A stretch of DNA of 64,000 nt from Lentzea albidocapillata (GTDB lineage: Bacteria > Actinomycetota > Actinomycetes > Mycobacteriales > Pseudonocardiaceae): assembly GCF_000719115.1 (NCBI RefSeq), contig NZ_JOEA01000007.1, forward strand, positions 1 through 64,000, given 5' to 3'. Below the pieces are notes generated by a model. It had not been told where the DNA came from. It saw only the letters and a list, made by a program, of their open reading frames with translations, and searched no databases. The position numbers and the translations under genes are program-made. Of the stretch, positions 33,240-39,285 are shown one piece after another (the stretch's first letter is position 1; each line of letters opens with the position of its first letter).

Positions 33240-33285
33240 TCTATATAGAACTTGGCTTCGACAGTGAAGCGCAGTTCTATATAGA
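33240..33285. promoter_or_regulatory. Paired TATATA operators upstream of the CxxC gene
   Basis: tctatatagaact (33240-33252) and its exact complement agttctatatagaa-type arm (33273-33285) form a 13-base inverted repeat. Each half also contains the self-complementary tctatataga. The two palindrome centres are 36 bases apart. In a genome this GC-rich such sequence is very unusual, and the neighbouring GntR/UTRA gene is the obvious candidate for the binding protein. Confidence 0.65.
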
Positions 33286-33295
33286 AGCGCAAGTG

Positions 33296-34060
33296 TCAGT
33301 CCTGCGACGTGAACTTGTACTCGAGGATGTACGCCGCTGAGTCGAGAACCATCTCGTTGACCTCGACTGGCTGGTCATCGGCCGTGTACGCCGTCCGCAC
33401 GATCAAGATGATCGGCGTGTCCTGAGTGATGTCGAGAGCCCTGCGCTCGGCTTCGCGCGGCATGCGGACCCGCAACTCCTCGCGGAATCTGACCGGCTCG
33501 TAGCCCAGATCCCTGAGCCTGGCGTAGGCACCGCCCTCGCCCGTGTTGATCTCGTTGATCGCGGATCCCGCGACCAGTGCTTCCGGGTAGTAGGACGTCG
33601 CGAGCTGCACCGGCTTGTCGTCGACCACGTAGGTACGGCGCCGGACGACCACGCGGGCGCCCTCGTCGAGGCCGAGTACCTCGGCGATCGAGGTAAGCGG
33701 GAGTTCGACGTCGACAGCGACGTTCTCCGTCCTCGGGCGAGTGCCGATGTCAGTCGCCCAGATCGGCTGGCCCGAGCCCCACGAGTTGCTTGCCCGCAAC
33801 CGGTCTGGCGACACGCGCCTGATCGGCTTGAACTCGCGAACGAACGTTCCCGACCCGCGCTTCGCGACGATCAGGCCTTCGGTCTTCAGTACATCGAGGG
33901 CATGGCGCGCGGTCAGTTGCGCGACGCCGTATCGGCTCGTGAGGTCGTTCTCGCCCGGAACCTTGCTGCCGGGCGGAAGCTCGCCGGAGTCGATCTGCCG
34001 CCGGAGGTCGTCCGCGATCTCGCGATAGCCAACCCGCCCTGGCTGGGCGTTGTCGGTCAC
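33296..34060 (-). CDS. GntR/HutC-family regulator with UTRA domain
   Basis: 254 aa. N-terminal winged helix (YREIADDLRRQIDSGELPPG, SKVPGENDLTSRYGVAQLTA, RHALDVLKTEGLIVAKRGSG, then TFV) and a C-terminal UTRA ligand-binding domain (VVRRRTYVVDDKPVQLATSY, RDLGYEPVRFREELRVRMPR, VLDSAAYILEYKF). GAGGAGGT lies before the GTG start. HutC-type regulators often bind sugar phosphates or amino-acid derivatives; in actinobacterial integrative elements a related type (KorSA) represses transfer functions. The gene ends 10 bases from the paired operators and therefore probably controls the next gene and perhaps itself. Confidence 0.92.
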   Translation of the reverse strand: MTDNAQPGRVGYREIADDLRRQIDSGELPPGSKVPGENDLTSRYGVAQLTARHALDVLKTEGLIVAKRGSGTFVREFKPIRRVSPDRLRASNSWGSGQPIWATDIGTRPRTENVAVDVELPLTSIAEVLGLDEGARVVVRRRTYVVDDKPVQLATSYYPEALVAGSAINEINTGEGGAYARLRDLGYEPVRFREELRVRMPREAERRALDITQDTPIILIVRTAYTADDQPVEVNEMVLDSAAYILEYKFTSQD

Positions 34061-34240
34061 GAGCTACCTCCTCGGCGGGTGCTTGGTTCTGTACAGCGAC
34101 CAACCTACCTGGCGCGTGTGGGACGACTTGGAAGCCTTGCAGACGAGACGAACGACTGCCGCTCGGCTCGGCTGCACGCCCGACGAGCGGCTGGTGCACG
34201 CAGGGGTAACGCCTTGTAGCAGCCACACGATCTTGGTCGC
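34061..34240. other. Divergent intergenic region, GntR / Nudix
   Basis: 180 bases between divergent starts. A gene-free stretch with ordinary GC content; no copy of the TATATA palindrome was seen here, which suggests the GntR protein does not use that exact site on its own promoter. Confidence 0.35.
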
Positions 34241-35488
34241 GTGGCCACAACGATGCGTACGATCAACACCGTCTGCTACCGGATGCTCCGCTTCACGAGC
34301 GAATACCGTTGGACGTTGCTCGGCCTGATCGTCGTGGTGGTCGGTGTCGTGTCAACCTTCGTCACGATCCCGGTCGGTGTGCTGGTCGTGGAGGCCCTGC
34401 TGTCGATCCTGCTCATCGTGCTGGAGGTGCGCAAGAACGTGCGCGAGGCCAGGAAGACCGAGTTTCTGCCAAGGCCGAACGACGGGTTCGAGGACGTGAC
34501 CAGCCGGCTGGTGGGAGACGAGAGCGTCCGCGTGCTGGCCACACAGGCAGGAACGTTCATCCACGATCGGCACACCAGTGCTCGGATGAGGTCGCCCGAG
34601 CAGTATGTGCGGCTGGCCAGCCGGTCCTACGTCGCTCCCTCGCAACTGCAGCCTCACGCGCGAAAGTTCCTCAAGTACGTGCTGGGGAGGAACCCGCACC
34701 GGTTCAACGGCCCCTGCGTCGGCTGGAACACCAACTTCACCGACCCGACGTGGGCGAGCCGTGACATCGAAGTGGTCGCCGGCAACCACTTCGGCTTCGT
34801 GCAGTCCGATGAACTGTCCACGTGGGACGTTGAAGTCGAAGGCCGGGTGCTGCCGGAGTTCGGCCGGTCGCTGTTCGTCCAGCGAGACGGGCGCATCCGG
34901 AACTTCCGCGACAGCTGGCTGTTCAACCTGATCGGCGCGTCGACGGTGGCCATCACGACCGACGGCAGACTGGTCGGCACGATGCAGGCGGAGACGAACA
35001 TCTCCAGCCCGAAACTGCTCGCACCCAGCGGTTCCGGCAGCGTCGAGCCGAAGGACTTCAACGGCGAGCAACGGCTGACACTGGCACAGCTCGGCATCAA
35101 CGCCGCCACGAGGGAGCTCACCGAGGAGACCGGCATCGAGCCCGAGGAGATGGCGCAGTCCTATCTCCTCGGCTACGGGAGGTGGCTCGACATGGCGGGC
35201 CGCGGCGAGCTGCTGTGCGTCACGTTCCTGAACATCGACTCGCATGCTGTGAAGCAGAAGCGCATCAGGCGGGCAGAGCTGACCTACACCGCGAGGACGG
35301 TCTCCCTGCGGTTCGCCCAGTCCTTGTCCCAGTGGGATCCGGCCTCGCCCGCCGCGATGTTGCCGCTCGAGCACCGCGCACGCATGTCGGTGCCGCTGGG
35401 AGCAGCGCTGAGCCAGCTTGCCGATGAAGGTGCGCAGGCACGCTCCGCCGTGCGTGAACGTTTGCTTCGACTGGAGATCGGGCCGTAG
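34241..35488 (+). CDS. Two-helix membrane protein with a Nudix domain
   Basis: 415 aa. Two adjacent membrane segments at ~24-41 and ~44-62 (LLGLIVVVVGVVSTFVTIPV, then LLSILLIVLEV) are followed by a basic helix (RKNVREARK), a ~150-residue domain of unknown type (YVLGRNPHRFNGPCVGWNTN), and a Nudix fold from ~228 (LIGASTVAITTDGRLVGTMQ). The catalytic half-box RELTEETGI is intact at 291-299, but the upstream G-x5-E half is not at canonical spacing. Nudix enzymes cleave nucleoside diphosphate-linked molecules such as ADP-ribose; some divergent ones only bind ligand. The membrane tether is unusual. Start GTG 34241 or ATG 34253. Confidence 0.65.
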   Translation: MATTMRTINTVCYRMLRFTSEYRWTLLGLIVVVVGVVSTFVTIPVGVLVVEALLSILLIVLEVRKNVREARKTEFLPRPNDGFEDVTSRLVGDESVRVLATQAGTFIHDRHTSARMRSPEQYVRLASRSYVAPSQLQPHARKFLKYVLGRNPHRFNGPCVGWNTNFTDPTWASRDIEVVAGNHFGFVQSDELSTWDVEVEGRVLPEFGRSLFVQRDGRIRNFRDSWLFNLIGASTVAITTDGRLVGTMQAETNISSPKLLAPSGSGSVEPKDFNGEQRLTLAQLGINAATRELTEETGIEPEEMAQSYLLGYGRWLDMAGRGELLCVTFLNIDSHAVKQKRIRRAELTYTARTVSLRFAQSLSQWDPASPAAMLPLEHRARMSVPLGAALSQLADEGAQARSAVRERLLRLEIGP

Positions 35489-35518
35489 GTCAGCGAACCG
35501 GAGCCGCTGCCGCAGCCG

Positions 35519-35974
35519 TCACAACCCCAGCCGCACAGCGTTTTCCGGGCGGTAGACCAAGACGGTCGCGTCCAGCGGCCCGAGCTTCGCCGCGATCAAC
35601 GGCTCCACGTCGGCCCACGAGAGCCCGCCCAGCCCGGCCCCGAGCGGCGGCACCGCCACCGACCGCAGACCGAGCGAGTCGATCACCCGGACCAGGTCGT
35701 CCAGTCCGGAAGCCACGTCGGACAGCTTCGAACGCGACCGGAAGTGCCCCTTGGTCGGAAAGCTGATGAAGCACCGGTCCAGAGACACCACGTGCACCTG
35801 CCCCAGCCGCACCTCTCCGGCAGCGCAGGCGGCTGCGTAGGCCGCGAAGTAGCCGGGGAAGCGCTGCTTGAACTGCAACGCCAACCCCTTGCCCATCACG
35901 CCGACGCAGTTCACCGCGTTCACCAACGCGTCGACATCGGCGTCCAACAGGTCGCCGGAACCCTGCACGATCAC
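35519..35974 (-). CDS. DarG/TARG1-type macrodomain protein
   Basis: 151 aa, macrodomain only. Seen: ALVNAVNCVGVMGKGLALQF at residues 16-35 (ADP-ribose binding), FISFPTKGHFRSRSKLSDVA with the lysine of FPTK (residue 75), which corresponds to the catalytic lysine known in DarG and TARG1, and VAVPPLGAGLGGLSWADVEP. DarG removes ADP-ribose put on DNA thymidines by the toxin DarT; related proteins deacylate or remove ADP-ribose from other targets. No DarT-like gene adjoins it and the DarG C-terminal domain is missing, so it is a solitary hydrolase. GTG start 35974. Confidence 0.85.
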   Translation of the reverse strand: MIVQGSGDLLDADVDALVNAVNCVGVMGKGLALQFKQRFPGYFAAYAAACAAGEVRLGQVHVVSLDRCFISFPTKGHFRSRSKLSDVASGLDDLVRVIDSLGLRSVAVPPLGAGLGGLSWADVEPLIAAKLGPLDATVLVYRPENAVRLGL

Positions 35975-35985
35975 GAGCCATCCCC

Positions 35986-36026
35986 TCGGTGGTGTCCCGA
36001 AACCGCATCATGCAGGACACCACCGA
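35986..36026. terminator. 12-bp hairpin between secreted protein and macrodomain genes
   Basis: tcggtggtgtcc (35986-35997) and ggacaccaccga (36015-36026) pair perfectly with a 17-base loop, nine bases after the stop of the secreted-protein gene on the minus strand. It also lies just upstream of the macrodomain start, so it could influence that gene. Confidence 0.6.
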
Positions 36027-36034
36027 CAAGATCG

Positions 36035-36394
36035 CTAACTCGAAGCCACGCAGGTGCCGATCGCCTCGCCCACAGCCCCCTTGGCACCCAGCACGCAAGG
36101 CGAGGTGGCGGTCAGCGACTTGTCGGCGAGCTGCTGCGAGAACGCGATGGCCACGTTCGCCATCCGCGTCAAACTGCCGCTGTCCCTGGCCGCCTTCACC
36201 GCCGCGGAACGGGCTTCCTCGGTCGTGCAGGACAGGTCCGTGCCGAACTTGTCGACGCGTGGCAGCCACAGGGCCTTCGTGCCGGACGCGCACGGGGCGA
36301 CTTCCCAGCGGGTGCCTGGGGCTGCGTGAGCGAGGGGAGCGGACAGCACGGCGAAGCCGAGCATGATGGCCAGAGCCACGAAGAAACGTCCCAT
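36035..36394 (-). CDS. Small secreted protein
   Basis: 119 aa from ATG 36394. The signal peptide is clear (MGRFFVALAIMLGFAVLSAP, cleavage after AHA). The mature part of about 95 residues has four cysteines (VAPCASG, DLSCTTEE, TSPCVLGA, IGTCVASS) that could make two disulfides, and no recognised domain. The open frame extends to 36448 but without signal-peptide sense. Possibly a cell-wall or exported inhibitor-like protein; no function assigned. Confidence 0.65.
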   Translation of the reverse strand: MGRFFVALAIMLGFAVLSAPLAHAAPGTRWEVAPCASGTKALWLPRVDKFGTDLSCTTEEARSAAVKAARDSGSLTRMANVAIAFSQQLADKSLTATSPCVLGAKGAVGEAIGTCVASS

Positions 36395-36485
36395 GCGCCC
36401 GAAGGTAACCACGAATCCGCAACCCGACCGGGGGAAACGGTGCCACAAAAGGTGATTACGCAGGGAGAACAGCCACAGTGGACTG

Positions 36486-36965
36486 TCAGAGCGCAGCCAG
36501 GATCTCGCCCAGGCGCTCGTAGCTGCGTCCCGCGCCGTCCGACATGCCGGACGCCAGCACCGCGTCCCGCGCTTCCTGCGACACCAGGCGCATCGTGGTG
36601 GTCATCGTCGTGCGGCCGTCCTCCTCGACGAGTGAGACCGTCGTGATGGCCGGTGGGTAGTCCTCGAAGATCTCCGTGTTCGCGAGGCGAGAGTGCGGCG
36701 TGACCTCGGTGTATTCGCCGTGCATCTCGAACGCGCCGGAGCCGTCCGGCTGCGCCCAGCCGTAGCGCCACTTGCCGCCCACGCGCAGGTCGACCTCGCA
36801 GATCGGCATCTCCCAGCCGTCCGGGCCGAGCAGCCAGCGGCGCAGCAACGAAGGCGTCGTGAAAGCCTTCCACACCAACGAAGCGGGGGCGTCGAACGTG
36901 CGCGACATCGCGATCTCGGTGTCCGACGGGAGGGTCACGGTGGTGCCGAACTTGGTGGTGGTCAT
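36486..36965 (-). CDS. SRPBCC / AHSA1-like protein
   Basis: 159 aa. START-like fold of the AHSA1 group: DTEIAMSRTFDAPASLVWKA, FTTPSLLRRWLLGPDGWEMP, CEVDLRVGGKWRYGW, EIFEDYPPAITTVSLVEEDG, RTTMTTTMRL. These proteins bind hydrophobic ligands in a deep pocket and are often encoded with an ArsR-type repressor, as here (four-base ATGA overlap with the upstream ArsR gene). Ligand unknown. Confidence 0.92.
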   Translation of the reverse strand: MTTTKFGTTVTLPSDTEIAMSRTFDAPASLVWKAFTTPSLLRRWLLGPDGWEMPICEVDLRVGGKWRYGWAQPDGSGAFEMHGEYTEVTPHSRLANTEIFEDYPPAITTVSLVEEDGRTTMTTTMRLVSQEARDAVLASGMSDGAGRSYERLGEILAAL

Positions 36966-37288
36966 CGGTCCGTCTCCTTCATCTCGGTCAAGAGTGCGTC
37001 CAGGCGCGCGTAGCTCGCATCCCAGAAGCGGCGGTAGTTCTCAGCCCACACGGCAACCTCCTTCAGTGGTGTCGCGTCGAGCTGGCAGGGACGCCACTGG
37101 GCCTCCCTGCCGCGGGTGATCAGGCCTGCCTTCTCCAGCACGCGCAGGTGTTTGGAGATCGCCGGGCCGCTGATGTCGAACGGCTCGGAGAGCTCCTTCA
37201 CCGTTGCCGGTCCCTCGGTGAGCCGCGCGAGGATCGCCCGGCGGGTCGGGTCCGCCAGTGCGGCGAAGGTGGAGCTCAGCTGGTCCAT
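36962..37288 (-). CDS. ArsR-family transcriptional regulator
   Basis: 108 aa from ATG 37288. A winged helix-turn-helix of the ArsR type without metal-binding cysteines: STFAALADPTRRAILARLTE, GPATVKELSEPFDISGPAIS, KHLRVLEKAGLITRGREAQW. The tail (WAENYRRFWDASYARLDALL) is the usual dimerisation helix. A GTG at 37303 would lie inside the operator, so ATG 37288 is preferred. The gene probably represses itself and the SRPBCC gene through the twin palindromes upstream. Confidence 0.92.
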   Translation of the reverse strand: MDQLSSTFAALADPTRRAILARLTEGPATVKELSEPFDISGPAISKHLRVLEKAGLITRGREAQWRPCQLDATPLKEVAVWAENYRRFWDASYARLDALLTEMKETDR

Positions 37289-37296
37289 CTCGTACC

Positions 37297-37326
37297 TAAC
37301 CACTTGGTTATCTAACCTCTGGGTTA
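37297..37326. promoter_or_regulatory. Twin operators of the ArsR-SRPBCC operon
   Basis: Two 14-base near-palindromes, taaccacttggtta (37297-37310) and taacctctgggtta (37313-37326), have centres 16 bases apart directly before the ArsR start codon. The TAACCA-N2-TGGTTA type matches sites known for this class of ArsR repressor. The first site is within ten bases of the start codon, so transcription may be leaderless or nearly so. Confidence 0.7.
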
Positions 37327-37423
37327 AGTAGAGCGCCGGCCGCGTTGACTGTCAACCCCCCTAGGAGCCTCTACGACCTCGCCTTCGGGCAACCCCAACG
37401 CCACGACGTTCCGTCCTACCTAC

Positions 37424-38185
37424 ATGAGCTACCGAATCGCGCTCGCCGTCCTGCTCCTGGCCGTCACCACGGCCTGTGGCAGCCCCTCCGCGGGCCAGGG
37501 CGCCGACCTGCGGGGCAAGGTGTACGTCTCGTCCTCCGTGACCGAAAAGGGCCAGCCGCGCGCCATGGTCGAGGGCACGCGGGTGGAACTGAGGTTCACC
37601 GACGACGGCAGGCTCATGGCCAACGCCGGCTGCAACCAGATGCAGGGCCCGGTGCAGCTCGACGACGGCAAGCTCTCCGTCGCCGATCTCGGCATGACCG
37701 CGATGGGGTGCCCCAAGCCCGAGCTGCACCAGCAGGACGAGTGGCTGTCGAAGCTGCTCAGCGCGACACCGTCCTGGAAGCTCGACGGCACGAACCTCGT
37801 GATCACCGGCTCGAACGCCGAGATCGTGCTCGCACCGGAACAGCCCGCCACCCTGGAGGGCACCTGGACCGTCAACAGCCTTGTCACCCAGGACGCCGTC
37901 TCGTCCGTACCTGCGGGCGTGAAGGTCACGATCACCTTCAAGGGCGGCAACATGCTCGTGGACACAGGCTGCAACCTGAACGGCGCCGAAACGCCGTACG
38001 TGCTGGACGGCCAGACGATCAAGGCCAAGCTGGGGGCGAGCACCCTGAAGTCGTGTGGCCCGGTGGACGAGGTGGAGAACGCCGTCCGCGCGACGTTCGA
38101 GAACGGCGAGGCCACTCACGAAATCGATCGCGCCACGCTGAGCCTGACCAACGCGTCCGGCGCGGGCCTGAAACTCGGGAAGTAG
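37424..38185 (+). CDS. Lipoprotein with two META domains (copy 1)
   Basis: 253 aa. Lipoprotein signal (IALAVLLLAVTTAC) with lipidated Cys at residue 19. Two META/HslJ-type domains follow: residues ~30-130 (RVELRFTDDGRLMANAGCNQ then MQGPVQLDDGKLSVADLGMT) and ~140-250 (KVTITFKGGNMLVDTGCNLN). The AGCNQ-type turns carry one cysteine each. META proteins are secreted or surface proteins linked to heat shock and novobiocin resistance (HslJ) with unknown biochemistry. A near-copy follows eight bases downstream. Confidence 0.88.
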   Translation: MSYRIALAVLLLAVTTACGSPSAGQGADLRGKVYVSSSVTEKGQPRAMVEGTRVELRFTDDGRLMANAGCNQMQGPVQLDDGKLSVADLGMTAMGCPKPELHQQDEWLSKLLSATPSWKLDGTNLVITGSNAEIVLAPEQPATLEGTWTVNSLVTQDAVSSVPAGVKVTITFKGGNMLVDTGCNLNGAETPYVLDGQTIKAKLGASTLKSCGPVDEVENAVRATFENGEATHEIDRATLSLTNASGAGLKLGK

Positions 38186-38193
38186 TGCCGCAC

Positions 38194-38967
38194 ATGGGTT
38201 CCCGGATTCTCATCGCCGTCGTCCTGCTGGTCACCGCATGTGGATCGGCTGGGGGAGGAGGGAACGGCGTGCAGGGCAAGGTGTTCACGTCCACGTCCGT
38301 CACCGAACAGGGCCAGCCGCGCACGTTGGTCGCAGGCACGAAGGTGGAACTGAGGTTCACCGCCGACGGCAGGCTGCTCGCCAACGCCGGCTGCAACCAG
38401 ATGCAGGGCCCGGTGACGCTCGACGACGGCAAGCTCACGGTCACCGACCTCAGCACCACCGACATGGCCTGTCCCGCCCAGGGCCTGCAGGAGCAGGACG
38501 AGTGGCTGTCCAAGCTGCTCAACGGGAAGCCGTCCTGGAGGCTCGACGGCCCGAACCTCGTGCTTACCGGAGCGAACGCCGAGATCGTGCTCGCGCCGGA
38601 ACCCCAGGCGCCGCTGGAAGGCGTCACCTGGACCGTCGAAGGCATCATCACGAAGGACGTCGTGTCGTCGGTGCCGGACGGCGTGACGGGCACGATCTCC
38701 TTCAAGAACGGCTTCATCTACGTGCAGGGCGGCTGCAACAGCGGGTCGACGGACGTCACGGGCGCCGAGAAGTACGAAGTGGACGGTCAGAAGATCACGT
38801 TCGGCAGCAGCCTCACCACGACCGCGATGATGTGCGACGCGGACAAGATGAAGGTGGAGGGCGCCATCGCCGACACGCTCGAACTGGGCGAGGTCACCTT
38901 CGAGATCGACCGCGACACCATGACCCTGATGAACGCCGAAGGGTCCGGCCTGAAGCTCCGGACATGA
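38194..38967 (+). CDS. Lipoprotein with two META domains (copy 2)
   Basis: 257 aa from ATG 38194. Lipoprotein signal (ILIAVVLLVTAC) with Cys at ~16. Layout as in copy 1: KVELRFTADGRLLANAGCNQ, MQGPVTLDDGKLTVTDLSTT, and in the second domain TGTISFKNGFIYVQGGCNSG. The two genes keep long stretches of identical DNA (for example around 37610-37680 and 38380-38450), indicating a recent tandem duplication or gene conversion. It ends at a strong hairpin. Confidence 0.88.
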   Translation: MGSRILIAVVLLVTACGSAGGGGNGVQGKVFTSTSVTEQGQPRTLVAGTKVELRFTADGRLLANAGCNQMQGPVTLDDGKLTVTDLSTTDMACPAQGLQEQDEWLSKLLNGKPSWRLDGPNLVLTGANAEIVLAPEPQAPLEGVTWTVEGIITKDVVSSVPDGVTGTISFKNGFIYVQGGCNSGSTDVTGAEKYEVDGQKITFGSSLTTTAMMCDADKMKVEGAIADTLELGEVTFEIDRDTMTLMNAEGSGLKLRT

Positions 38968-38969
38968 CG

Positions 38970-39002
38970 GAACCGGGCCGGGCGGAGTGCCCGGCCCGGT
39001 TC
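38970..39002. terminator. 14-bp GC-rich hairpin terminator
   Basis: gaaccgggccgggc (38970-38983) pairs exactly with 38989-39002, with a five-base loop, three bases after the META copy 2 stop. It also lies ten bases from the stop of the convergent candidate immunity gene and may end both transcripts. Confidence 0.85.
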
Positions 39003-39011
39003 ACGGGTGGA

Positions 39012-39272
39012 TCACCAGCCGTCGCGCTCGCGTGCTTCCGCGGTCCGGCGGGCCTGGGTCGCCTCGAAACGCGTGGCGTCCTCCTCGCTGATCTCCACGA
39101 CCTCGTAGTCGTCCCGGCCTGTCCTGATGCGGTCCATCAGATCGGTGCGGGACCACTTGAGGTCGATCTTGAAGCTCTCCGCGAACTCACCACCCACGCG
39201 CACCACGGCGAACGGGTCGTCGAGCGTGTCCGGGATGCCGATCAACGCGTAGTACCTGTACTTCCTGGCCAT
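39012..39272 (-). CDS. Candidate immunity protein for the ALF/RelA-SpoT-like toxin
   Basis: 86 aa, 13 bases downstream of the 1397-aa toxin gene on the same strand. It is small, cytosolic and charged: an N-terminal KYRYYALIGIPDTLDDPFAV strand pair, a VVRVGGEFAESFKIDLKWSR segment, and an acidic/basic helix at the end (SEEDATRFEATQARRTAEAR). No known domain recognised. Position immediately after a polymorphic toxin is the reason for suspecting immunity; this has not been shown. Confidence 0.55.
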   Translation of the reverse strand: MARKYRYYALIGIPDTLDDPFAVVRVGGEFAESFKIDLKWSRTDLMDRIRTGRDDYEVVEISEEDATRFEATQARRTAEARERDGW

Positions 39273-39285
39273 CGCTGTTGCTCAC

